DNA of 64,000 nucleotides from Tenacibaculum pacificus. Its GTDB lineage: Bacteria; Bacteroidota; Bacteroidia; Flavobacteriales; Flavobacteriaceae. Shown here one piece after another: positions 57,332 through 64,000 of this stretch (its first letter is position 1; every line of letters begins with the position of its first letter). A program made the position numbers and the translations under genes. The notes beneath the pieces were generated by a model that searched no databases, had not been told where the DNA came from, and saw nothing but the letters and a program-made list of their open reading frames with translations. The stretch is taken from the NCBI RefSeq assembly GCF_027941775.1, contig NZ_CP115917.1, positions 2,523,001-2,587,000 of the forward strand, given 5' to 3'.

Positions 57332-57339
57332 TACTTTTG
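57332..57339 (+). promoter_or_regulatory. Candidate -7 box for tatD
   Basis: TACTTTTG matches TAnnTTTG, 20 bases before the tatD start codon. Confidence 0.4.
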
Positions 57340-57359
57340 CTTATTGTAAATATACATAA

Positions 57360-58124
57360 ATGATTACTGATACACACACCCATTTATATTCCGAAGAATT
57401 TGACCAAGATAGAAACGAAATGATACAACGTGCAAAAGATGCAGGTGTTTCTCGTTTTTTTATCCCAGCAATCGACAGTTCATCAACAGAAAGAATGCTA
57501 GACTTAGAAAAAAATCATCCAAACGAGATGTTTTTAATGATGGGTTTACATCCTACTTATGTCAAAGAAAATTATAAAGAAGAACTTGCCCGTGTAAAAA
57601 AATGGATTGACAAACGTCCTTTTTATGCAATCGGCGAAATTGGAATCGATTTATATTGGGATAAAACCTTTGTAACGCAACAACAAGAAGCTTTTAGAAC
57701 TCAAATTCAATGGGCAAAAGAAAAAAAATTACCGATTGTAATTCATTGTCGTGATGCTTTTGATGAAGTTTTTGAAGTATTAGAAGCTGAAAAAGGCGAT
57801 GATTTATTCGGAATTTTTCATTGTTTCACAGGAACTTTAGAACAAGCAAAACTAGCCATTTCATATAATATGAAATTAGGAATTGGCGGAGTTGCTACTT
57901 TTAAAAAGGGTAAAATCGATAAATTTTTAAACGAAATCGACATAAAAGACATCGTTTTAGAAACCGATTCTCCATATTTAGCGCCAACGCCTTATCGAGG
58001 AAAACGTAACGAAAGTTCGTACATAACCAATGTTGTTGATAAATTAGTTGACATTTATAGTTTAACTTTTGATGAAATTTCAGAAATTACAACTCAAAAT
58101 TCTAGAGATATTTTCAAAATTTAA
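57360..58124 (+). CDS. tatD: TatD-family metal-dependent hydrolase (DNase)
   Basis: The 254-residue TIM-barrel nuclease opens MITDTHTHLYSEEFDQDRNE, with the H-x-H metal site. GLHPTYVKENY, AIGEIGIDLYWDKT, LPIVIHCRDAFDEV, IFHCFTGTLEQA and LETDSPYLAPTPYRGKRN complete the family pattern. TatD enzymes act as 3'-5' exonucleases on DNA. The following gene begins 4 bases later, so the two are probably one transcript. Confidence 0.95.
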   Translation: MITDTHTHLYSEEFDQDRNEMIQRAKDAGVSRFFIPAIDSSSTERMLDLEKNHPNEMFLMMGLHPTYVKENYKEELARVKKWIDKRPFYAIGEIGIDLYWDKTFVTQQQEAFRTQIQWAKEKKLPIVIHCRDAFDEVFEVLEAEKGDDLFGIFHCFTGTLEQAKLAISYNMKLGIGGVATFKKGKIDKFLNEIDIKDIVLETDSPYLAPTPYRGKRNESSYITNVVDKLVDIYSLTFDEISEITTQNSRDIFKI

Positions 58125-58128
58125 AATC

Positions 58129-59220
58129 ATGAAAAAACATATATTCATATTTTTTATATTATTAACTATAAGTGTAAAATCACAAGAGCATCGAAAATAT
58201 TGGAAAGATGGAAAATTAACGTGGAATGATTTTCAAGCAATAACTGACCAAAACAATGCTTCTTTTTTACATTATAACCTCTTATATAAAACAGATAAAA
58301 AAGAAATTAAAAACACTATTTACAATGGAGTTTTTGCCGACGCATATATAAATAAAAAATTATCTTTTGTTAAGCATAATCTTAAAGACAAATATTTATT
58401 AGCATATAATCAAGTTTTATTTAATATTCTTGAGATAAATAAACGAAAATTTCAACAATTAATTTTTAATATAAATAACATTAATGAGTTAAACTCTTAT
58501 CTAGTTGATTCAAATGAATTTTTAAATAAACAAGTTTATAATTTTCAAAAAGAAAGCAATGAAGGGCTTTCTATTGATGTTATTAATAAGTGGGAATTAA
58601 AAACAGCAAAAGAATTAGAAGAATCATCTAATTACTTTTTTATAGATTACAAAAAAAGTAACTGGACATATGGTATCTTTTTAGGTATGGATTTAGGAAT
58701 GTATACAGGAAGTTATAAACAAAAATTTAATAACACATTAGCTCTAGCAATAGGCTTTGACTTTTCATATAAAAATGTCTATTTATTAACAAATATCTCA
58801 GTTACTAATAGTAAATTAAATAATGATTTAACAGACACAAATTTATTTTTAGCTAAAGGAGATAAAACAGTAATAAATAATTTTAATGCTTCATTAGGAT
58901 ATCCTGTTTATCAAACAGAAAAAATAAAACTAACACCATTTGTAGGTTACGGAATTACCTCTTTTGGAGAAGTATCTGAAGAAAAAAACAGACAATCAAT
59001 AAGTACAGGAACTTCAATTTTTGGATTAAATCTTGATTTTAAAAACAAAAAAAGAGTGAATTTTGGTCCTTCAGTATTTAATATTAGAGAAGAAGGAAAT
59101 ACTTATATAAGAGCTAGAATATATGTAGGTAACTCTAATTTTAATCCAAATTTAAAAGGATATAGTATTAATATTGGAGTTGCTTATGGACTTGAAGGGC
59201 GATTATTATCAAAAAAATAA
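58129..59220 (+). CDS. Probable outer-membrane beta-barrel protein with DUF922-like N-terminus
   Basis: The ATG at 58129 opens MKKHIFIFFILLTISVKSQE, a clear signal peptide. Longer in-frame extension overlaps tatD and is rejected. Residues 20-45 (HRKYWKDGKLTWNDFQAI) resemble the opening of DUF922-type proteins. The second half has repeated amphipathic strands (GIFLGMDLGMYTGSY, LTPFVGYGITSFGE, YSINIGVAYGLEGRL) as in an eight-to-ten-stranded barrel. Function unknown. It overlaps the beginning of the ogt reading frame. Confidence 0.72.
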   Translation: MKKHIFIFFILLTISVKSQEHRKYWKDGKLTWNDFQAITDQNNASFLHYNLLYKTDKKEIKNTIYNGVFADAYINKKLSFVKHNLKDKYLLAYNQVLFNILEINKRKFQQLIFNINNINELNSYLVDSNEFLNKQVYNFQKESNEGLSIDVINKWELKTAKELEESSNYFFIDYKKSNWTYGIFLGMDLGMYTGSYKQKFNNTLALAIGFDFSYKNVYLLTNISVTNSKLNNDLTDTNLFLAKGDKTVINNFNASLGYPVYQTEKIKLTPFVGYGITSFGEVSEEKNRQSISTGTSIFGLNLDFKNKKRVNFGPSVFNIREEGNTYIRARIYVGNSNFNPNLKGYSINIGVAYGLEGRLLSKK

Positions 59221-59701
59221 TTTGAAGTTACAAACAACATATTATAAAACTCCCATAGGAACTGCCAAAATTGTTGGCAATCAAAACGGAATTCAATCGG
59301 TTTCAGTTGTAGATGAACAAATTAATTCTTCAACTGAAATTCCGATTTATTTACAAAAATGTGTTACCCAGTTATCCGAATATTTTGCAGGAACACGAAC
59401 AACTTTCGATTTAAAATTAAATCCGCAAGGAACAGATTTTCAACAAAAAGTTTGGGCAGAATTATTAAATATCTCGTTCGGAAAAAGCACCACTTATTTA
59501 CAGCAATCAAAACAATTAGGAAACCCGAAAGCAATACGAGCAGTTGCATCGGCAAACGGAAAAAATCCTATTTGGATACTAATTCCATGTCATCGGGTTA
59601 TTGGTTCTGATGGTTCGTTAACAGGATACGCAGGCGGTATTTGGCGAAAAAAATGGCTTTTAGAACATGAAAGTGATTGCAAACAGCAAAGTTTATTTTA
59701 A
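59186..59701 (+). CDS. ogt: Methylated-DNA--protein-cysteine methyltransferase
   Basis: The C-terminal domain is clear: GTDFQQKVWAELLNISFGKS, then NPIWILIPCHRVIGSDGS with the alkyl-accepting cysteine in PCHRV, and TGYAGGIWRKKWLLEHE. The protein repairs O6-alkylguanine by a suicide transfer. The start is uncertain. The ATG at 59186 gives 171 residues but overlaps the upstream gene by 35 bases. A TTG at 59222 would give MKLQTTYYKTPIGTAK without overlap, which agrees with the family opening. A terminator is not obvious; a dispersed repeat copy follows. Confidence 0.9.
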   Translation: MDLKGDYYQKNNLKLQTTYYKTPIGTAKIVGNQNGIQSVSVVDEQINSSTEIPIYLQKCVTQLSEYFAGTRTTFDLKLNPQGTDFQQKVWAELLNISFGKSTTYLQQSKQLGNPKAIRAVASANGKNPIWILIPCHRVIGSDGSLTGYAGGIWRKKWLLEHESDCKQQSLF

Positions 59702-59739
59702 GTATTTCATCAAAAAGATAAGTATAAAAAAGATTTTTT

Positions 59740-59823
59740 GAAGCAATTTCCCGCTTTCCGCACTCGCTTTTTTTTGAAGAAAAATCAAAAAAAGAGCTCA
59801 AACAATTGCTTCAATCGGGGCTA
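59740..59823 (-). repeat. Dispersed structured intergenic element, copy 4
   Basis: It is the reverse-orientation copy between the convergent ogt and tadA genes. On the minus strand the outer arms are perfectly paired (GAAGCAATT with AATTGCTTC), and the inner hairpin is TTTTTTTGA/TCAAAAAAA as in copy 2. Confidence 0.92.
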
Positions 59824-59856
59824 GAAATACAGCTATTATTTTATCTTTTTTAAAAA

Positions 59857-60309
59857 TCAATTCAAATTTCGTTTTTCGATAAAAAATTTCTTCAATAAAA
59901 AACTACATTCTTCTTGTAAAACGCCTGATATAACTTTAGTTTTAGGATGTAATTTAGTTTGTAATACACTATAACCTAATTTTGGCTCACTAGCTCCGTA
60001 CACAATTTTACCAATTAGCGCCCAATAACTTGCACCTGCACACATTTGACAAGGTTCAAGCGTTACATATAAAGTACAATCTTTTAAATATTTTCCGCCT
60101 AAAAAATCAGCAGCAGCCGTAAAAGCTTGCATTTCTGCATGTGCCGTTACATCGTTTAACATTTCGGTTAAATTATGCGCTCGAGCAATTATTTTATCTT
60201 TAAAAACAATAACAGCACCTACAGGAACTTCGCCTTTATCGAAAGCAATTTGTGCTTCTTCTAAAGCTTTTTTCATAAAGTAAGTATCATCAAAAGGATT
60301 TATTTCCAT
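59857..60309 (-). CDS. tadA: tRNA-specific adenosine deaminase TadA
   Basis: The 150-residue zinc deaminase has KGEVPVGAVIV, then TAHAEMQAF with zinc histidine and catalytic glutamate, then TLEPCQMCAGASYWALI with the two zinc cysteines. TadA converts A34 to inosine in tRNA-Arg(ACG). It is transcribed divergently from lpxH. Confidence 0.95.
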   Translation of the reverse strand: MEINPFDDTYFMKKALEEAQIAFDKGEVPVGAVIVFKDKIIARAHNLTEMLNDVTAHAEMQAFTAAADFLGGKYLKDCTLYVTLEPCQMCAGASYWALIGKIVYGASEPKLGYSVLQTKLHPKTKVISGVLQEECSFLLKKFFIEKRNLN

Positions 60310-60329
60310 GGTATTGTAAGCGTTTTTAA

Positions 60330-60337
60330 CAAAAGTA
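60330..60337 (-). promoter_or_regulatory. Candidate promoter for tadA
   Basis: The minus strand reads TACTTTTG (matches TAnnTTTG), with TTTTG 21 bases upstream (60359-60363). This is the best -33/-7 pair I saw in the window. Confidence 0.5.
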
Positions 60338-60372
60338 GCTCAAATTAGTTATTTTTACCAAAAACTACAATT

Positions 60373-61152
60373 TTGATTTCTATAAATACTACTCAAAATA
60401 AAAAAATCTATTTTGCTTCCGATCAGCATTTAGGTGCGCCAACAGCTGAAAAAAGTTTTCCTAGAGAACAAAAATTTATCCGTTGGTTAAACGAAGTAAA
60501 AGAAGATGCCGAAGCTATTTTTTTATTAGGTGATTTATTTGATTTCTGGTTTGAATATAAAACTGTAGTTCCTAAAGGTTTTGTACGTGTTTTAGGAAAA
60601 CTTGCCGAAATTAAAGACAGCGGAATTCCGATTTATTTTTTTGTAGGAAATCATGATTTATGGATGAGCGATTATTTTGAAAAAGAATTAAATATTCCTG
60701 TTTATCATAAACCCCAACTATTTAATCTTGATGGAAAAACACTTTTAATAGGTCACGGAGATGGATTAGGACCTCATGATAAAGGTTATAAAAGAATGAA
60801 AAAAATTTTTACTTTTCCGTTGTTTAAATTTATGTTTCGTTGGTTACATCCTGATTTAGGTGTTCGTTTAGGACAATATATGTCTGTTAAAAATAAATTA
60901 ATTTCTGGCGATGATGATGCTAAATTTTTAGGAGAAGACAACGAGTGGTTAGTTCAATATTGTAAACGAAAACTAGAAACAAAACACTACGATTATTTTG
61001 TTTTTGGACACCGTCATCTTCCTTTAGAAATTGAAGTATCCGAAGAAACATCTAAAGAAAAAAGCACTTATATAAATACTGGTGATTGGGTTAAATATTT
61101 TACCTACGCTATTTTTGATAACCAAAAGTTATCTTTAAAAGAATATAAATAA
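60373..61152 (+). CDS. lpxH: UDP-2,3-diacylglucosamine diphosphatase (LpxH-like), probable TTG start
   Basis: The 259-residue calcineurin-like phosphoesterase has SDQHLGAP, LLGDLFDFWFEYK, VGNHDLW, IGHGDGLGPHDKGYKRM and FGHRHLP, the complete dimetal site. It removes UMP from UDP-2,3-diacylglucosamine in lipid A synthesis, on the cytoplasmic side of the inner membrane. No ATG stands before the first beta strand KIYFASDQHLG. The TTG at 60373 (MISINTTQNK) is the likely start. It is transcribed divergently from tadA. Confidence 0.92.
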   Translation: MISINTTQNKKIYFASDQHLGAPTAEKSFPREQKFIRWLNEVKEDAEAIFLLGDLFDFWFEYKTVVPKGFVRVLGKLAEIKDSGIPIYFFVGNHDLWMSDYFEKELNIPVYHKPQLFNLDGKTLLIGHGDGLGPHDKGYKRMKKIFTFPLFKFMFRWLHPDLGVRLGQYMSVKNKLISGDDDAKFLGEDNEWLVQYCKRKLETKHYDYFVFGHRHLPLEIEVSEETSKEKSTYINTGDWVKYFTYAIFDNQKLSLKEYK

Positions 61153-61260
61153 AAACAAACATCCTTGTTAAAATATTATTAATTGTATAAAAAAATAACA
61201 ATATTCCCTGTTTTTTTTATCTTTAACCATACTTTAACATCAGTTATTTTCTTATTATTG

Positions 61261-61268
61261 TAGCTTTG
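61261..61268 (+). promoter_or_regulatory. Candidate -7 box for the moxR cluster
   Basis: TAGCTTTG matches TAnnTTTG, 33 bases before the moxR start. No clear -33 element is visible. Confidence 0.38.
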
Positions 61269-61301
61269 TTTCACATAAAACTATAATATATTTCAATTAC
61301 T

Positions 61302-62291
61302 ATGGATGTAGATGTAAGAGCTATTAATGAAAAGGTCGAAAGAGAAAGTGCCTTTGTTGATGTATTAACAAATGAAATGAATAAAGTCATTGTTGGGCAA
61401 AAACATATGATTGAACGATTACTTATAGGACTTCTTGGTAACGGACATATTTTATTAGAAGGAGTACCTGGTTTGGCAAAAACTTTAGCCATTAATACCT
61501 TATCGAAAGCTGTACAAGGTAGTTTTAGCCGTATTCAATTTACACCCGATTTATTACCTGCTGATATTGTAGGAACAATGATTTACAATGTAAAACAAAA
61601 TGAGTTTACTATTAAAAAAGGACCCATTTTTGCCAACTTTGTATTAGCTGATGAAATTAACCGTGCACCCGCTAAGGTTCAATCTGCATTATTAGAAGCA
61701 ATGCAAGAGCGTCAAATTACTATTGGTGATGAAACTTTTAAGTTACAAGAACCATTTTTAGTAATGGCAACGCAAAATCCGGTAGAACAAGAAGGAACAT
61801 ACACACTTCCTGAAGCTCAGATTGACCGTTTTATGTTAAAAACAGTTATTGATTATCCAAAAATTGAAGACGAACAATTAATTATGCGTCAAAATTTAAA
61901 CGGAAGTTTTGGAAAAGTAAATCCAGTAATTTCTGTAGAAGATATTTTAAGAGCTCGTAAGGTTACAAACGAAGTATATATGGACGAGAAAATTGAAAGA
62001 TATATTCTTGATATTATTTTTGCAACTCGTTATCCTGAAAGATATAATTTAGAAAAATTAAAACCATTAATTAGTTTCGGAGCTTCACCTCGTGGAAGTA
62101 TCAACTTAGCTAAAGCAGCTAAATGTTACGCTTTTATTAAACGAAGAGGTTATGTAATTCCTGAAGATGTTCGTGCAATTGTACACGATGTATTACGTCA
62201 TAGAGTTGGAATTACGTATGAAGCAGAAGCCGAAAATATTACTTCTCTTGATATTATTGATGCTATAATTAATGAAGTACAAGTGCCTTAA
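61302..62291 (+). CDS. MoxR-family AAA+ ATPase
   Basis: The 329-residue chaperone-like ATPase has Walker A LLEGVPGLAKT, Walker B VLADEINRAPAK, SALLEAMQERQITIGD and sensor MATQNPVEQEGTYTLPEAQ. MoxR proteins work with DUF58 and von Willebrand A proteins in folding or activating partner proteins. Here it is followed after 9 bases by the DUF58 gene and then by a Bat-like gene, the usual Bacteroidota aerotolerance cluster order. Confidence 0.95.
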   Translation: MDVDVRAINEKVERESAFVDVLTNEMNKVIVGQKHMIERLLIGLLGNGHILLEGVPGLAKTLAINTLSKAVQGSFSRIQFTPDLLPADIVGTMIYNVKQNEFTIKKGPIFANFVLADEINRAPAKVQSALLEAMQERQITIGDETFKLQEPFLVMATQNPVEQEGTYTLPEAQIDRFMLKTVIDYPKIEDEQLIMRQNLNGSFGKVNPVISVEDILRARKVTNEVYMDEKIERYILDIIFATRYPERYNLEKLKPLISFGASPRGSINLAKAAKCYAFIKRRGYVIPEDVRAIVHDVLRHRVGITYEAEAENITSLDIIDAIINEVQVP

Positions 62292-62300
62292 TTATAAAGT

Positions 62301-63164
62301 ATGGACACTAAAGAATTACTAAAAAAAGTTCGTAAAATAGAAATTAAGACACGTAGGTTGTCTAATCATATTTTTGGAGGAGAATACCACTCAACCTTTA
62401 AAGGACGTGGTATGACTTTTTCTGAAGTGCGCCAATATCAATATGGTGATGATATTAGAGCTATTGATTGGAATGTTACCGCACGTTATAACGAAGCTCA
62501 TATTAAAGTTTTTGAAGAAGAACGTGAGCTAACTATGATGTTACTTGTTGATGTTTCTGGTTCTGAATCTTTTGGTACTTCTGAGCAATTTAAAAAAGAT
62601 ACCGTTACCGAAATTGCAGCAACACTTGCATTTTCTGCCACCAAAAATAACGATAACGTAGGTTTGATTTTATTTTCTGATAAAATGGAACTTTATATTC
62701 CTCCTAAAAAAGGAAAAAGTCATGTATTGCGAATTATTCGAGAATTAATCGAATTTAAACCAAAAAGCAAACAAACCAATATTAATGAGGCTTTAAAATT
62801 TTTATCAAGCATCACCAAAAAGAAAGCCATTGTTTTTGTGCTTTCGGATTTTATGGATGATGATTATGAACGTACTTTAAAACTTGTTGGTAAAAAACAT
62901 GATGTAACTGGTATCAGAATTTATGATAAACATGATGAAGAAATTCCAAACTTAGGAATGGTACCAATGCAAGATGCTGAAACAGGAAATATACACTTGG
63001 TAAATACTAGTTCTAAATCTGTTAGAAATCAATACAAAGAAAATGCTTTACGATTAACCGATTATTTTGAAACAGCTTTCAAGAAAAGTGGCTCAGGTAC
63101 TATTAATGCTAGAGCAGATGAAAGCTACGTAAAAAAATTATTAGGCTACTTTAAACAAAAATAA
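62301..63164 (+). CDS. DUF58 / von Willebrand A-like protein
   Basis: The 287-residue protein has the DUF58 block FSEVRQYQYGDDIRAIDWNV near residue 50. A vWA-like domain follows, with the metal-site motif LLVDVSGSESFG (D-x-S-x-S) near residue 90 and AIVFVLSDFMDDDYE near residue 175. No membrane segment or signal is present. It forms part of the MoxR cluster. It likely interacts with the ATPase encoded just upstream. Confidence 0.93.
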   Translation: MDTKELLKKVRKIEIKTRRLSNHIFGGEYHSTFKGRGMTFSEVRQYQYGDDIRAIDWNVTARYNEAHIKVFEEERELTMMLLVDVSGSESFGTSEQFKKDTVTEIAATLAFSATKNNDNVGLILFSDKMELYIPPKKGKSHVLRIIRELIEFKPKSKQTNINEALKFLSSITKKKAIVFVLSDFMDDDYERTLKLVGKKHDVTGIRIYDKHDEEIPNLGMVPMQDAETGNIHLVNTSSKSVRNQYKENALRLTDYFETAFKKSGSGTINARADESYVKKLLGYFKQK

Positions 63165-63196
63165 ACATTGCTTATTTTAAATTGACAGCATAAAAA

Positions 63197-64000
63197 ATGA
63201 GAAATACATTATTTTACATATTCTTACTGATATATTGCGTTGGTTTTTCACAATCAGACAAAGTACAGGTTGAAATTGATACTACTAATATTCGTATTGG
63301 TGAACAATTTCAATATAAAATTTCAGTAAATGAAACTGAAAATGTTATCATTCCGAGTTTAACGAATTTAAAAGGATTAGAAATTGTTGATTCTTTAAAA
63401 ATTGAAAACATTAAAAATAAACTAGTTAAAAAATATATTTTAACTGGTTTTGATAGTGGAGCTTTTTACATTCCGCAACAACAAATTTTCATTAAAAATC
63501 AAGCTTATTTAACTGATAGTTTACTTGTTAACGTAGCTACAATTGCTATTGATACTACAAAAGCTCAAAAATTCCCTATTAAAGGAATCAAAACTGAAGG
63601 ATATCAATATAATGATTTTGAACAGTATTTTTGGTGGGTAGTAGCATTACTTATTTTAATTGGAGCACTACTCTATTATTTTATTATCAGAAAGAAAAAA
63701 GAAATTAAAGAAGAAGTTATTGTTCCATTATTGCCTCCGTATGAAGAAGCTATTGAGAAATTACAAGCTTTAGATAAAAAATTATTGTGGCAAAATAATG
63801 AAATAAAAAAATACTATAGCGAACTAACAAATATTGTTAGAGGATATATTGAAAGAGAGTTAAAATTACCTGCTTTAGAAATTACAACCGATGAATTAAT
63901 GGATGTTTTAAATGATTTTAACAATATAAAATCGATTGAAACAGATAAAGAAACCATCTATAAATTAAAAAAATTATTACAAGAATCTGATTTGGTAAAG
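63197..64000 (+). CDS. Bat-cluster membrane protein of BatD type (3' end outside window)
   Basis: The visible 268 residues start with a signal peptide (MRNTLFYIFLLIYCVGFSQ). A beta-rich extracytoplasmic part follows (VQVEIDTTNIRIGEQFQYKI and later AFYIPQQQIFIKNQ). Then comes a membrane helix (YFWWVVALLILIGALLYYFI) and a helical cytoplasmic domain with PYEEAIEKLQALDKKLLWQN and YYSELTNIVRGYIERELKLPALE. This layout is known in genes between DUF58 and the vWA genes of the aerotolerance cluster. The gene runs past the window end. Confidence 0.85.
   Translation, partial: MRNTLFYIFLLIYCVGFSQSDKVQVEIDTTNIRIGEQFQYKISVNETENVIIPSLTNLKGLEIVDSLKIENIKNKLVKKYILTGFDSGAFYIPQQQIFIKNQAYLTDSLLVNVATIAIDTTKAQKFPIKGIKTEGYQYNDFEQYFWWVVALLILIGALLYYFIIRKKKEIKEEVIVPLLPPYEEAIEKLQALDKKLLWQNNEIKKYYSELTNIVRGYIERELKLPALEITTDELMDVLNDFNNIKSIETDKETIYKLKKLLQESDLVK

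Noticed and set aside
58069..58128. Longer N-terminus for the outer-membrane protein after tatD
   Set aside because: The extension overlaps tatD and places the signal peptide internally. The ATG at 58129 gives a perfect signal sequence.
29330..59823. Four repeats as parts of a CRISPR array or insertion sequence
   Set aside because: The copies are thousands of bases apart or in opposite orientations, have no spacers between them, and no transposase or cas gene is present.
1..64000. tRNA, rRNA or riboswitch genes
   Set aside because: No CCA-ending cloverleaf, rRNA signature or recognisable riboswitch core was seen by eye in the intergenic regions. A covariance-model scan would be needed to exclude small ones.

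Overview
The window looks like chromosomal DNA of a marine member of the Flavobacteriaceae (Bacteroidota). By eye it is AT-rich, roughly a third G+C. The evidence for this placement is an alternative complex III operon feeding a cytochrome c oxidase, a sodium-pumping NQR operon, two SusC/FecA-type TonB-dependent receptors with carboxypeptidase-like N-terminal domains, a type IX secretion plug protein, DUF2480, DUF3078 and NRDE genes, many TAnnTTTG boxes upstream of genes, and few Shine-Dalgarno sequences. Tenacibaculum or Polaribacter relatives would fit, but I cannot fix the genus. I saw no rRNA, tRNA, CRISPR array, prophage or transposase.

Layout. 1-490: start of ruvB on the minus strand. 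639-12037: respiratory operon on the minus strand, actA-actB-actC-actD-actE-actF-coxB-coxA, which takes electrons from quinol to oxygen. 12242-16135: SPOR protein, CBS/DUF21 membrane protein, DUF3078 outer-membrane protein, and an Fe-S assembly trio (SufE, DUF59, DUF2480). 16208-19118: PfkB kinase and a long amidophosphoribosyltransferase. 19506-27678: two tandem cassettes of TonB-dependent receptor plus TonB-C protein, and a third TonB-C paralog. 27979-31234: hflX, a small conserved gene and a DEAD-box helicase. 31382-37412: nqrABCDEF. 37577-43736: type IX plug protein, ApaG, a three-gene operon of unknown envelope proteins and an NRDE protein. 43930-51483: pruA, M16 peptidase lipoprotein, glutaminase, second DEAD-box helicase and a GlcG-like protein. 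51772-57325: ArsR regulator with a DUF6428 partner, rsmG, fatty acid desaturase, aminotransferase, a membrane protein and a retropepsin-like protein. 57360-64000: tatD, an outer-membrane protein, ogt, tadA, lpxH, and the start of a MoxR-DUF58-Bat cluster cut by the window end.

Two observations stand out. First, five otherwise intact genes (actD, actB, the PfkB kinase, purF and a DEAD-box helicase) each carry one extra base, and in every case the extra base can be placed in the middle of a CATG, giving CANTG. Removing it restores a full-length protein each time. This looks like a systematic sequence error or a shared mutational cause, not five real pseudogenes. Second, an 84-86 bp intergenic element occurs four times, twice in each orientation. 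It has fixed outer boxes, a central hairpin that changes sequence but keeps its pairing, and outer boxes that could form an H-type pseudoknot. Two inverted copies flank the GlcG-like gene.

A smaller system of interest is ArsR plus DUF6428. Both proteins end in a cysteine cluster finishing in CC, both genes are preceded by related palindromes, and no arsenic efflux or reductase gene is next to them.
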